DNA from: Geodermatophilus marinus
GTDB lineage: Bacteria; Actinomycetota; Actinomycetes; Mycobacteriales; Geodermatophilaceae
Length of the DNA: 64,000 nt
Direction of reading: 5' to 3'
Assembly (NCBI RefSeq): GCF_003428645.1
Contig: NZ_QVQH01000004.1
Coordinates: forward strand, 1 to 64,000
The notes under the pieces are model-generated. The model was not told where the DNA came from. It was given only the letters and a program-made list of their open reading frames with translations, and searched no databases. Made by a program: the position numbers and the translations under genes. Positions 28,970 to 37,554 of the stretch are shown one piece after another. Position 1 is the stretch's first letter. Each line of letters opens with the position of its first letter.

Positions 28970-29953
28970 TCAGGCGCCCGCCGGGACCGGCTGCGCAGGT
29001 CGGGCGACCTCCACCCGCAGGTCGAGGGCCACGTCGAGGGCCGGCGCGGAGTGCGTCAGCGCGCCGACCGAGAGGTAGTCCACCCCGGTGGCGGCCACCT
29101 CGCGGGCCACCTCCAGGGTCAGCCCCCCGGTGGCCTCCAGCTCCGCGCGCCCGCCGACCAGCGCGACGACCTCCCGGAGCACGGCCGGCGGCATGTTGTC
29201 GCAGAGCAGGAAGTCCGCGCCGGCCGCCACGGCCTCGACCGCCTGCGCCGGCTCGTCGACCTCCACCTGCACCGCCACCCGCGGCGCGCGCTCCCGCACG
29301 GCGGCGACGGCGGCGGCGACCGACCCGGCGGCCGCGACGTGGTTGTCCTTGACCATCGCCACGTCGTAGAGGCCCATCCGCTTGTTCGAGCCCCCGCCGC
29401 AGCGGACGGCGTACTTCTCCAGCGGGCGCAACCCCGGGGTGGTCTTGCGGGTGTCCAGGACGACGGCGCCGGTGCCCTCGACGGCGTCCACCCACCGCCG
29501 GGTCAGCGTGGCGATGCCGCTGGCCCGGCCGGCGATGTTCAGCGCGCTGCGCTCGGCGGCGAGCAGCGCGCGCACCGGGCCCCGGACGGTGAGCAGCACG
29601 TCCCCGCGGCGCACCCGGTCGCCGTCGGCGGCGCCGGCGGTCAGCGCGGCGCCCGGGGCCAGCCGGGTGAAGACGCGGGCGGCGAGGGGCAGGCCGGCGA
29701 CCACCCCGTCGGCGCGGGCCACCAGGTCGGCGGTGCCGAGCCGACCGGCCGGGACGGTCGCGGCGCTGGTGACGTCGTGGGTGACCGCGAGGTCCGGGGC
29801 GCTGGGCAGCGGTGCGCCGCCGGTGAGGTCCTCGGCGAGGGTGCGCTCGACCAGGTCGGCCACCCAGGCCTCGCTCAGCCCGGTCCCGGCGAGGTCCCGG
29901 GGGTCGCCGGTCACCCCTCCGGCTCCCCGCCCGACCCGGGGGTCGCCGGTCAC
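28970..29953 (-). CDS. nadC: nicotinate-nucleotide pyrophosphorylase (carboxylating)
   Basis: A 327-residue quinolinate phosphoribosyltransferase that makes nicotinate mononucleotide for NAD synthesis. Diagnostic segments are VVLDTRKTTPGLRPLEKYAV, CGGGSNKRMGLYDVAMVKDN and the C-terminal ELEATGGLTLEVAREVAATG. Two GTG starts exist: 29953, overlapping the nadB stop as GTGA, and 29914, with GGGGAG about 8 nt upstream. A 39-nt-period direct repeat created them, so VTGDPR occurs twice. The overlap start is preferred because the neighbouring junctions use the same coupling. Confidence 0.93.
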   Translation of the reverse strand: MTGDPRVGRGAGGVTGDPRDLAGTGLSEAWVADLVERTLAEDLTGGAPLPSAPDLAVTHDVTSAATVPAGRLGTADLVARADGVVAGLPLAARVFTRLAPGAALTAGAADGDRVRRGDVLLTVRGPVRALLAAERSALNIAGRASGIATLTRRWVDAVEGTGAVVLDTRKTTPGLRPLEKYAVRCGGGSNKRMGLYDVAMVKDNHVAAAGSVAAAVAAVRERAPRVAVQVEVDEPAQAVEAVAAGADFLLCDNMPPAVLREVVALVGGRAELEATGGLTLEVAREVAATGVDYLSVGALTHSAPALDVALDLRVEVARPAQPVPAGA

Positions 29954-31626
29954 CACGGCGGCACCACCGGCGTCCCCACCGGGCGGCGGGCCACGGTCAG
30001 GGCGCCGTCGCGGTCGAGCCGGAGGTCGAGGTGCACCCGCCAGGCCTCCTCGGTGCCGGGGTGGTCCTCCCGCCAGTGGCAGCCGCGGGTCTCCTCCCGG
30101 GCGGCGGCCGCGGTCGCCAGCGCGGCGGCCACGGTGAGCAGGTCGGTGGCCTCCCAGCCGGCCACGCCCGGGGGCACCTCGGGGCCGAGGCCGGCGGCCA
30201 GGGCGGCCAGCCGGCCGGTGGCCTCGGCCAGGCCCGCGCCGCTGCGCAGCGCCCCGACGCGGGCGGACATGGTGTCGGTGACCTCGCGGCGGCCGGCCGG
30301 GTCGAGCAGCCCGGAGGGCACCGCCGGGGCGACGACGGCGGGCATCGCGGGCGGCAGCGCCCGGGCCAGCTCGGCGCCGATGCGGGCGGCGAAGACCAGC
30401 CCCTCCAGCAGCGAGTTGGAGGCCAGCCGGTTGGCCCCGTGCACGCCGGTGCAGGCCACCTCGCCGCAGGCGTAGAGGCCGGGCACCGTCGTCCGCCCGG
30501 CGAGGTCGGTGACCAGGCCGCCGGAGGCGTAGTGCGCGGCCGGGGTGACCGGCACCAGGTCGGTGGCCGGGTCGATGCCCGCCGACCGGCAGCTCGCGGT
30601 GATCGTCGGGAAGCGCTCGGCCACCCGGGGGACCTCCCGGGCGTCGAGCCACACGTGCGGGACGCCGTCGCGCAGCTGCACCCCGGTGATCGCCTTGGCC
30701 ACGACGTCGCGGGGCGCCAGCTCGGCCATCGGGTGGACGCCGAGCATGAACCGCTCCCCCGTGCCGTCGCGCAGGACCGCGCCCTCGCCGCGCAGGGCCT
30801 CGCTGACCAGCGGCTGCTGGCCGCGGACCCCGGGGCCGAGCCACAGCGAGGTGGGGTGGAACTGCACGAACTCGAGGTCGGTGGCCACGGCGCCCGCGCG
30901 CAGGCCGAGGGCGACGCCGTCCCCCGTGGAGACCGACGGGTTGGTGGTCGCCGCGTACACCTGACCCATGCCGCCGGTGGCGAGCACGACCGCGCGGGCG
31001 CGCACCGCGCCGACGCCGTCCGCGCTGCCCTCGCCGAGCACGTGCAGGGTGACGCCGGCGGCGCGGCCGTCGGCGTCGGTGAGCAGGTCCAGCACCATCG
31101 CGTGCTCGACGAGGGTGACGAGGGGGTCGGCGCGGACGGCGTCCTGCAGGGTGCGCTGCACCTCCGAGCCGGTGGCGTCACCGCCGGCGTGCACGATGCG
31201 GTCGGCCGAGTGGCCGCCCTCGCGGGTGAGCAGCAGCCGGCCCGACGGGTCGCGGTCGAAGGCCGCGCCCCACTCGATGAGCTGGCGCAGCCGGCCCGGG
31301 CCCTCGTGCACCAGCACGTCGACCGCCGCGGTCTCGCACAGCCCGACCCCGGCGACCTCGGTGTCGCGGGCGTGCGCCTCCGGGCTGTCGGTGGGGTCGA
31401 GGACCGCCGCGATGCCGCCCTGCGCCCAGCGCGTGGAGCCGGCGTCGGCGCGGACCTTGGTGACGACGGCCACCGACAGCCCCGCCGCCCGGGCGTGCAG
31501 GGCCACGCAGAGGCCGGCCACCCCGGAGCCCACCACGCAGACGTCGGCGGTGAGCTCCCACCCGGGCTCGGGGGCCGACAGGCGCAGCGGCAGCCCGGTG
31601 ACCGGGGCGGCCGCGACGGTGGTCAC
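29950..31626 (-). CDS. nadB: L-aspartate oxidase
   Basis: A 558-residue flavoenzyme oxidising L-aspartate to iminoaspartate, the first step of de novo NAD synthesis. The FAD Rossmann motif is [15 protein letters not shown] (about 29-43). The succinate-dehydrogenase-like catalytic region includes [20 protein letters not shown] and [20 protein letters not shown]. No nadA (quinolinate synthase) lies in the window, so the pathway must be completed elsewhere. Its GTG overlaps the panD stop (GTGA) and its stop overlaps nadC. Confidence 0.96.
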   Translation of the reverse strand: MTTVAAAPVTGLPLRLSAPEPGWELTADVCVVGSGVAGLCVALHARAAGLSVAVVTKVRADAGSTRWAQGGIAAVLDPTDSPEAHARDTEVAGVGLCETAAVDVLVHEGPGRLRQLIEWGAAFDRDPSGRLLLTREGGHSADRIVHAGGDATGSEVQRTLQDAVRADPLVTLVEHAMVLDLLTDADGRAAGVTLHVLGEGSADGVGAVRARAVVLATGGMGQVYAATTNPSVSTGDGVALGLRAGAVATDLEFVQFHPTSLWLGPGVRGQQPLVSEALRGEGAVLRDGTGERFMLGVHPMAELAPRDVVAKAITGVQLRDGVPHVWLDAREVPRVAERFPTITASCRSAGIDPATDLVPVTPAAHYASGGLVTDLAGRTTVPGLYACGEVACTGVHGANRLASNSLLEGLVFAARIGAELARALPPAMPAVVAPAVPSGLLDPAGRREVTDTMSARVGALRSGAGLAEATGRLAALAAGLGPEVPPGVAGWEATDLLTVAAALATAAAAREETRGCHWREDHPGTEEAWRVHLDLRLDRDGALTVARRPVGTPVVPPW

Positions 31627-32132
31627 CGGACCGGCACACCCAGGTCGCTGCGCGCCTGGAGGAGGACCTCGTCCTGCCCTCCGCTCGCGAGCCCGCGAGG
31701 GGACCCGGGACGAGGCCGTGACGCCAGGGGGCTCCGCCGGTGATCCTCCGCGCCCGGCACGGGGGCCGAGGGGTCGGCGCCGAGGTCGACGACCCGGTTG
31801 GCGGCGTCGACGTGCACGACCCTGGGCAGGTAGGACTTCGCCTCGGTCTCGTCCATGAGGCCGTAGCTGATCAGGATGACCAGGTCGCCGGGGTGCACCA
31901 GGTGCGCGGCGGCACCGTTGATGCCGATCACCCCGCTGCCGCGCTCGCCGGGGATGACGTAGGTCTCCAGCCGGGCGCCGTTGGTGATGTCGACGATGGC
32001 CACCTGCTCGCCGGGCAGCAGGTCCGCGGCGTCGAGGAGGTCCTCGTCGACGGTCACCGAGCCCACGTAGTGCAGGTCGGCCTGGGTGACCGTCGCCCGG
32101 TGGATCTTGGACTTGAGCATCGTGCGCATCAT
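31623..32132 (-). CDS. panD: aspartate 1-decarboxylase with a repeat-derived C-terminal tail
   Basis: A 169-residue pyruvoyl enzyme making beta-alanine for pantothenate. The self-cleavage site is G24-S25 in HYVGSVTV, where Ser becomes the pyruvoyl group. Core motifs [13 protein letters not shown] and [16 protein letters not shown] are intact. The family usually has 115-140 residues; here residues 131-160 are encoded by a copy of the dispersed palindromic repeat, adding a basic low-complexity tail. The ATG overlaps the panC stop (ATGA) and the stop overlaps nadB. Confidence 0.94.
   Translation of the reverse strand: MMRTMLKSKIHRATVTQADLHYVGSVTVDEDLLDAADLLPGEQVAIVDITNGARLETYVIPGERGSGVIGINGAAAHLVHPGDLVILISYGLMDETEAKSYLPRVVHVDAANRVVDLGADPSAPVPGAEDHRRSPLASRPRPGSPRGLASGGQDEVLLQARSDLGVPVR
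31655..31740. repeat. dispersed palindromic repeat inside the 3' end of panD
   Basis: Begins ggaggaggacctcgtcctgc and shares the 5' consensus. The arms are cctcgtcc (31667-31674) and ggacgagg (31708-31715), enclosing the palindrome gctcgcgagc (31683-31692), which also occurs in the copy at 48416-48425. Confidence 0.7.
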
Positions 32133-32983
32133 CGGGTCTCTCCGAGTTCCACGGGCAGGTTGTCGATGAGTCGGGTGCTGCCGGCGCGCGCGGCGACCAG
32201 CAGGCGGGCCGGTCCGGCCGCGGGGGCCGGGCCGAGGTCGGGGTCGGTGAGCTCGAGGTAGTCGGGCACCAGACCGGGGGTGCCGGCCAGCACCTCCCGC
32301 GCGGCGGCGAGCACGGCACCGCCGCCCCGGGGGCCGGCCGCGGCGCCGGACCGCAGTGCCCCGGACAACGCGGCGGCGGTGGCCCGCTGTTCCGGCGAGA
32401 GGTAGCGGTTGCGGGAGGACAGCGCCAGCCCGTCCTCCTCGCGGACGGTGGGGACGCCGACCACCTCGACGCCGAGGGCCAGCTCGCGGGCCATCGCGCG
32501 GATGAGCACCAGCTGCTGGTAGTCCTTCTCGCCGAACAGCGCGAGGTCGGGCCGGACCAGCCCGAACAGCTTCGCCACCACGGTGAGGACGCCGGCGAAG
32601 TGGCCGGGCCGCACGGCACCCTCGAGCACCGACCCCAGCGGGCCGGGCTGGACGCTCACCCCCGCCGCACCGGGCGGGTAGACCTCCTCGACCGGCGGGT
32701 GGAAGACGGCGTCGGCGCCCTCCTCGGCCAGCGCGGCGAGGTCGGCGTCCCAGGTGCGCGGGTAGCGGTCGAAGTCCTCCCCCGGGCCGAACTGGGCGGG
32801 GTTGACGAACACCGAGGCGACGACGCTGCCGGCCCGCTCGCGGGCGGCCCGGACCAGCGTGCGGTGCCCCTCGTGCAGCGCGCCCATCGTCGGCACGAGC
32901 GCGACCGGGGCGGGCAGCCGGGCCCGCAGCGCGCGGAGGTCGGCGGTGGTCTCGGCCACCGCGGGGGCGGTGGCGGTGCTCAC
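32129..32983 (-). CDS. panC: pantothenate synthetase
   Basis: A 284-residue ligase joining pantoate and beta-alanine with ATP. Motifs: [20 protein letters not shown] (HIGH-like HEGH), [36 protein letters not shown] and [15 protein letters not shown]. It sits directly before panD, the supplier of its beta-alanine, with a four-base ATGA overlap, and after the DUF2520 gene with GTGA. No panB is in the window. Confidence 0.97.
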   Translation of the reverse strand: MSTATAPAVAETTADLRALRARLPAPVALVPTMGALHEGHRTLVRAARERAGSVVASVFVNPAQFGPGEDFDRYPRTWDADLAALAEEGADAVFHPPVEEVYPPGAAGVSVQPGPLGSVLEGAVRPGHFAGVLTVVAKLFGLVRPDLALFGEKDYQQLVLIRAMARELALGVEVVGVPTVREEDGLALSSRNRYLSPEQRATAAALSGALRSGAAAGPRGGGAVLAAAREVLAGTPGLVPDYLELTDPDLGPAPAAGPARLLVAARAGSTRLIDNLPVELGETR

Positions 32984-33930
32984 CGGGAGCCCGCCGCGTC
33001 GCCGGCCTGCGCGGCCTCCAGCAGCTCCAGCAGCGGGGCGCCCTCGTGCCGCTTGAGCCGGCCGGCGACCAGGGCGCGCTCGGTGGTGCGCCGCGCCATC
33101 GCGACGTAGCCGGCGACCGCGTCCGGTGCCCGCTCGGTCAGGGTCTCCAGGTGGTCGGCCACGGTGCCGACGTCCCCCCGGCTGACCGGGCCGGTGAGCC
33201 CGCGGTCGCCGCGGCGCAGCCCGTTGTCCAGGGCGGCGGTCAGCAGCGGGGCGAGCACCCGCGCGGGGCTGTCCACCCCGGCGGCCCGGAGCAGGTCGGC
33301 CGCCTCGGCGACGAGGGTGACCAGGTGGTTGGCCCCGGTGACCAGGGCCGCGTGGTACAGCCGCCGGTCGTCCTCGGCGACGGCGAACGGCTCGCCGCCC
33401 ATCTCGAGGACCAGCGCCTCGGCGACCGGCAGGTGCTCCGGGGCGCTGGTGACCGCGAAGGGGGCGCCGGCCAGGCGGTCGACGTCCTCGGGGGCGCCGG
33501 TGAAGGTCATCGCCGGGTGCAGGGCCAGCGGCAGGACGCCGGTCGCCGCGGCAGGGGCCAGGACGGCCAGGCCGTGGGCGCCGGAGGTGTGGAAGGTGAG
33601 CTGGCCCGGCCGCCAGATCCCGGTCTCGGCGAGCCCGGCGACCAGACCGGGCAGCGTGTCGTCGGGGACGGCGAGGACCACGAGGTCGGCGGCGGCGACC
33701 ACCTCGTCGGTGGGCACCAGCGGGACGCCGGGCAGCAGGCGGGCGGCGCGCTCGGCGGAGGCCGAGGAGACGCCGGCGGCGGCGACCACCTCGTGGCCGG
33801 CGGCGGCGAGCGCCGCACCCAGGACGGCGCCGACGCGGCCGGCGCCGACGACGCCCACGCGGAGGCGGGCGGGGGCGGACTCCGCCGGCGGCAGGCCGGC
33901 GGCGCGGGGGGTCCTGCGGGCAGCAGGCAT
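32980..33930 (-). CDS. Rossmann-fold/DUF2520 oxidoreductase, possible ketopantoate reductase
   Basis: A 316-residue COG5495-type protein. The NADP-binding N-terminus is [20 protein letters not shown] (about 25-44). The mid region has [17 protein letters not shown] and HPAMTF, and the helical DUF2520 domain follows (about 160-290, with [19 protein letters not shown]). The overall plan resembles ketopantoate reductases (PanE) and pyrroline-5-carboxylate reductases. Being first in an operon with panC and panD makes the missing reductase step of pantothenate synthesis an attractive role, but this is inference. ATG 33930 has GAGAGG about 9 nt upstream. Confidence 0.8.
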   Translation of the reverse strand: MPAARRTPRAAGLPPAESAPARLRVGVVGAGRVGAVLGAALAAAGHEVVAAAGVSSASAERAARLLPGVPLVPTDEVVAAADLVVLAVPDDTLPGLVAGLAETGIWRPGQLTFHTSGAHGLAVLAPAAATGVLPLALHPAMTFTGAPEDVDRLAGAPFAVTSAPEHLPVAEALVLEMGGEPFAVAEDDRRLYHAALVTGANHLVTLVAEAADLLRAAGVDSPARVLAPLLTAALDNGLRRGDRGLTGPVSRGDVGTVADHLETLTERAPDAVAGYVAMARRTTERALVAGRLKRHEGAPLLELLEAAQAGDAAGSR

Positions 33931-34182
33931 CGGTGCACCTCTCGTTCCAGTCCCTACCGGGTACCGGACTCGCAGGTCGCGGACCGCGTCGTCGCGGCCC
34001 GCCGGGTGTCGCGGGTGGTGCCGGCGCCCGGGCCGCTGCGACCGGGTGTGCCACGCGGGGGACGCCGAACGCGAGTCTGTGACCGCCGCGGGGCAGGTGC
34101 AACGCCTGCACCCTGTGGGGTGCCTCACTCGGGGAGGCGCCTACGGTGTCCGGCGGCGGACCGACCGACGGCAGGAGGACGA

Positions 34183-34935
34183 GTGGGCACGATGGAGGGG
34201 CGCACCGCGCTGGTGACCGGCGCCAGCCGCGGCATCGGGCTGGGGATCGCGCGGAGCCTGGTCGACCGCGGGGCGCGCGTCGTCCTCACGGCCCGCAAGC
34301 AGGAGGCCCTGACCGAGGCGGTCACCGCGCTGGGCGGGCCGGACGTCGCGGTCGGCGTGGCCGGCAACGCGGGGGACGCCGGGCACCGGGCCGAGGCCGT
34401 GCGCACCGCCGTCGACAGCTTCGGCGGCCTCGACATGCTGGTCGGCAACGTCGGCATCAACCCCGTGTACGGCCCGATGGTCGACCTCGAGCTGGACAGC
34501 TTCCGCAAGATCCTCGACACCAACGTCGTCTCCACGCTGGGCCTGGTGCAGGAGGCCTGGCGGGCCTGGATGCGCGAGCACGGCGGCTCGGTCCTGGTCG
34601 TCGCCTCGGTCGCGGGGCTGAAGTCCTCGCCGATGATCGGCGGCTACGGGGTGAGCAAGGCCGCGCTGATCAACCTGGTCACGCAGCTGTCGGTCGAGCT
34701 GGGCCCCACCGTGCGGGTGAACGCCGTGGCACCCGCGGTGGTGAAGACCCGCTTCGCCGGCGCCCTGTACGAGGGGCGGGAGGCCGAGGCCGCCGCGCAG
34801 TACCCCGTGGGCCGGCTCGGCGAGCCCGGGGACGTCGGGGAGGCCGCGGCCTACCTGCTCGGCGACGGTGCCGGCTGGGTCACCGGCCAGACGCTCGTGC
34901 TCGACGGCGGGGCGCTCTCGCGCGGCCCGGCCTAG
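34183..34935 (+). CDS. short-chain dehydrogenase/reductase (SDR)
   Basis: A 250-residue classical SDR. The cofactor motif is [12 protein letters not shown] (12-23). An NNAG-equivalent NVGINP follows, then the catalytic Ser in [11 protein letters not shown] and the YxxxK pair in [10 protein letters not shown]. The C-terminus ends [11 protein letters not shown]. Arg after the glycine motif (SRG) and VLTARK suggest NADP preference. It resembles FabG-like enzymes; the substrate is unknown. GTG 34183 with AGGAGG 4 nt upstream was chosen; ATG 34192 is possible. TACGGT at 34142-34147 is a candidate -10. Confidence 0.88.
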   Translation: MGTMEGRTALVTGASRGIGLGIARSLVDRGARVVLTARKQEALTEAVTALGGPDVAVGVAGNAGDAGHRAEAVRTAVDSFGGLDMLVGNVGINPVYGPMVDLELDSFRKILDTNVVSTLGLVQEAWRAWMREHGGSVLVVASVAGLKSSPMIGGYGVSKAALINLVTQLSVELGPTVRVNAVAPAVVKTRFAGALYEGREAEAAAQYPVGRLGEPGDVGEAAAYLLGDGAGWVTGQTLVLDGGALSRGPA

Positions 34936-35016
34936 AAGGACCCCGTCCCCCTCGCCGCTCACACGCTCGCGGTGAGCCTCGGGACGGGGCCTCGCGGTGA
35001 GCCTCGGGACGGGGCC
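34936..35016. repeat. dispersed palindromic repeat with duplicated right arm, after the SDR gene
   Basis: Starts immediately after the TAG stop (aaggaccccgtcccc). The left arm ccccgtccc (34941-34949) can pair with gggacgggg at either 34981-34989 or 35006-35014, because the 25-bp right half (34967-34991) is exactly duplicated at 34992-35016. An inner gctcac/gtgagc stem lies at 34957-34977. Probably also the terminator for the convergent genes on both sides. Confidence 0.75.
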
Positions 35017-35050
35017 ACCCGCGCCCCCCCGACGCCCGCACGGGCCGGGG

Positions 35051-36283
35051 TCAGGCGCGGCCGAGCACCCGGGCGAGGACGTCGTCGTCCTCGCCGTCCT
35101 CGCGGTAGCGGCGACGCCGCCGGCCACCGGCCGGGGCCACCCCGTTCTGCGCGAGGATCTCGGCCAGCCGGGCCGAGCCGGGGTCCCCGGTGGCGGCACG
35201 CGGCACCGGCGGGCGGACCTGCTGGGCCACCGGCTGGTCCCGGCGCTGCTCGGGCGCCGGCTCCGCGGCCTCCCCGACCACGACGGCCGGTCGCTCGACC
35301 GTGAGCAGCGGGTCCGCCGGCGGCGCGGCGGCGTCGGTGCGGCGCCGGCGCGGCTCCTCCGCCGGCGCCGGGGGACGGCCGACGGGGAACTCGTGCCGCG
35401 GCCAGCGGCTGCCGGTGAGGTCCTCGACGGTGAGGGCGGGAGCCGCCGGGGCCAGCTCGCGGGGGGCGGGGACGGCGGCCGTCGGTGCGGGCTCCGCCGC
35501 CCGGACCGGTTCCGCGGTGACGACCGGGTCGGCCACGACCGCCGGGGACTCCACCGTCGCCGGGCCGGTGCGCAGGGACTGGGTCCGCAGCGTCACCCGC
35601 TCGACCAGCATCTCCCCCGAGGCCCGCTCCCCCAGCCCGGTGCGCAGCCGCCCGACGTCGGTGCGCAGGTCGGCCAGGGCGGCGAGCTCCGCGCGCAGCC
35701 CGGCCAGGTCGGCCAGCCCGCCGCGCAGCCCGTCGAGCGCGGCGACCTCCCGCCGCAGGCCCTCGACGTCCGCGCGCAGGGCGGCGACCCGGTCGAGGTC
35801 ACCGCGCAGCGCCGGCAGCTGCCCCAGCTCCGCCCGCAGGCCGGCGGGACCGGTCAGCTCCCGGCCGAGCCGGGCCGCCTCCGCGAGGTCCGGGGCCAGG
35901 CCGGAGACCCGGCCCAGGTCACCCCGCAGCACCTCGAGGTCGCGCCGCAGCGCCGCCAGGTCCCCCCGCAGCGCCGCTTCGACCTCCCGGCGTCCCTCGT
36001 CCTGGGTCCGCTGCTCGCGGCGGACGGCGACGTCGCGCTCGTGCGCCAGCCACTGCGCGACCTCGCGGTCGGTGCCGGCGCCGGCCCCGCGGCGGGTGGC
36101 GACGAGGGCGGCGAGGACGAAGGCCCAGGCGCAGGCCAGCACGGCCAGCCGCAGGACGCGGACGTCGTCGGCGAGCAGGACCACCACGGTGGCGGCCGCG
36201 GCGAGCGCGGCGCCGGCCACCAGGCCGAGCGCCCGCGGGCCTGCCCGGACCGGCGACGGCGCCGCGTTCCCGTCCGTCGACAT
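35051..36283 (-). CDS. DUF6779-type membrane protein with long coiled coil
   Basis: A 410-residue protein. Two adjacent membrane segments (about 18-38 and 46-64) are followed by a long leucine/arginine-rich helical stretch (about 78-215). There LRxDLxxLRxD-type units recur (ALRGDLAALRRDLEVLRGDL), predicting a coiled coil. A disordered Pro/Ala region ends in basic GGRRRRRYREDGEDDD. From memory it matches the actinobacterial DUF6779 type, function unknown. ATG 36283 is 7 nt after TACGCT, so it is leaderless. Confidence 0.75.
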   Translation of the reverse strand: MSTDGNAAPSPVRAGPRALGLVAGAALAAAATVVVLLADDVRVLRLAVLACAWAFVLAALVATRRGAGAGTDREVAQWLAHERDVAVRREQRTQDEGRREVEAALRGDLAALRRDLEVLRGDLGRVSGLAPDLAEAARLGRELTGPAGLRAELGQLPALRGDLDRVAALRADVEGLRREVAALDGLRGGLADLAGLRAELAALADLRTDVGRLRTGLGERASGEMLVERVTLRTQSLRTGPATVESPAVVADPVVTAEPVRAAEPAPTAAVPAPRELAPAAPALTVEDLTGSRWPRHEFPVGRPPAPAEEPRRRRTDAAAPPADPLLTVERPAVVVGEAAEPAPEQRRDQPVAQQVRPPVPRAATGDPGSARLAEILAQNGVAPAGGRRRRRYREDGEDDDVLARVLGRA

Positions 36284-36290
36284 GGCGGCC

Positions 36291-36296
36291 AGCGTA
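36291..36296 (-). promoter_or_regulatory. -10 element TACGCT, leaderless coiled-coil gene
   Basis: Minus-strand TACGCT separated by 7 nt from the ATG at 36283. Confidence 0.5.
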
Positions 36297-36341
36297 ACGC
36301 TCCGCGAGGCCGCGGCCACGTTGCGGACACGGGACACGGCG

Positions 36342-36372
36342 GGGGGCGCCGGGACGTCGTCCCGGCGCCCCC
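36342..36372 (-). terminator. 15-bp perfect hairpin ending the osmoprotectant operon
   Basis: gggggcgccgggacg (36342-36356) and its exact complement (36358-36372), separated by one base, 17 nt after the stop of the binding-protein gene. The real loop will open to a few bases. Confidence 0.8.
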
Positions 36373-36389
36373 GGCGCGGTGGTGTCGGC

Positions 36390-37397
36390 TCAGCCCTGCG
36401 CGAGCGCCCCGTCCGAGCTGAAGACCAGGCCGATCGAGACCTCGCCCTGCTGGATCGCGCTCTTGGTCAGCGGGCCGCCGGCGTCCAGCTCGCGGAAGTC
36501 GGCGAACTGCAGGCCGTAGGTCTCCTCCAGGCCGGGCTGGCACTGCGGCCGCTCCGGGCACTCGGCCGGCCCGCCGAGCACGAGGGACCCGTCCCCGCAG
36601 GCGTCGGCGAGCTCGGAGAGCGTCGAGACGCCCACCTGGTCGGCGAAGGTCTCGGTGACCGCGAACGCGTTCTGGTCGGCGGCCTCGCTCGGCTCGCCGA
36701 ACACCAGCCCGGCCTGCTCGGCCAGCGGCTGGAGGGCGGTGACCGTCTCCTGGACGTCCCCGCTGGCCACTCCCTCGGCGTCGGCACCGTTGACCTGGCG
36801 GTTGAGGAAGTCGGTGACCGTGGCGAGGTACTCGGGGAAGACCTGGATGTCGGCGCCGGACTGCAGCGCCGGCAGGTACAGCTCGCGGTTGCCGACCTCG
36901 GTGACCGAGGCGTCGAAGCCGGCGGCCTGGAGCACGTCGGCGTAGACGTTGGCCAGGATCGTCGACTCGGTGAAGTTGGCGCCACCGACGACGATCGGCC
37001 CGCTGCCCTGCTCGAGGCCGCTGGTGTCCACGTTGGCCTCGACCCACTCGGCGGCGACCTCCTCGGCGCTGCGCCGCTCGAGGTCCACCGCGGCGTTCAT
37101 GTCGATGAGGTCCTCGGTGGTGAGCGCCGCGGACACCGCGTCGAGGGCCGGCAGCAGCGCCGGGTTGGCCGCGGCGGTGGCGGCGTTGACGGCCGGGACG
37201 ACGTTGTCGGCGTTCTGCAGCTGCTGGTCGTCCTCGAGGACGACGAGCTGGTCGCCGGCGACCGGGGCGCAGGCGTCGCCGGAGGCCGTACCGCCGCCAC
37301 CCCCGCCGCCGGTGCCCGACGAGCCGGACTCGCCGCACGCGGTGAGCAGCACCGCCGCCAGGGCGACTGGGGGGATGACCCGGGAGATCCTGCGCAT
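36390..37397 (-). CDS. circularly permuted osmoprotectant-binding lipoprotein (OpuAC/OsmF family)
   Basis: A 335-residue periplasmic-type binding lipoprotein for glycine betaine/choline-like solutes. The signal peptide ends LLTAC with lipidated C21, then a Gly-rich linker. The domain order is unusual. Residues 49-128 (DQLVVLEDDQQLQNADNVVP onward, then ALTTEDLIDMNAAVD) are what normally forms the C-terminus of this family. Residues 132-335 start IVVGGANFTESTILANVYAD, normally the mature N-terminus, and end GLVFSSDGALAQG, normally followed directly by the LVVLEDD segment. The fold can close because the old ends are joined through a linker. It is followed upstream by the permease genes of the same transporter. 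Confidence 0.88.
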   Translation of the reverse strand: MRRISRVIPPVALAAVLLTACGESGSSGTGGGGGGGTASGDACAPVAGDQLVVLEDDQQLQNADNVVPAVNAATAAANPALLPALDAVSAALTTEDLIDMNAAVDLERRSAEEVAAEWVEANVDTSGLEQGSGPIVVGGANFTESTILANVYADVLQAAGFDASVTEVGNRELYLPALQSGADIQVFPEYLATVTDFLNRQVNGADAEGVASGDVQETVTALQPLAEQAGLVFGEPSEAADQNAFAVTETFADQVGVSTLSELADACGDGSLVLGGPAECPERPQCQPGLEETYGLQFADFRELDAGGPLTKSAIQQGEVSIGLVFSSDGALAQG

Positions 37398-37554
37398 GAG
37401 TCCCGCCTTCTGTGTCCCGTGCGGCAGGCGGCCGCGACGCGTGTCTGGCGGGAGGTGTCCCGCGCCGCACATGCAACCCTCCGCATCGGCCCCCGGCCAA
37501 CCCGGATCCGCAGGTGTTGCCCGGTTGTTACGCAAGGTCCCGGGGCCGGGGGGC

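Noticed and set aside
26996-30475. Plus-strand open frame of about 1,160 codons opposite lysS, coaX and nadC
   Set aside because: It crosses three well-supported minus-strand genes and has no recognisable motif; biased composition only.
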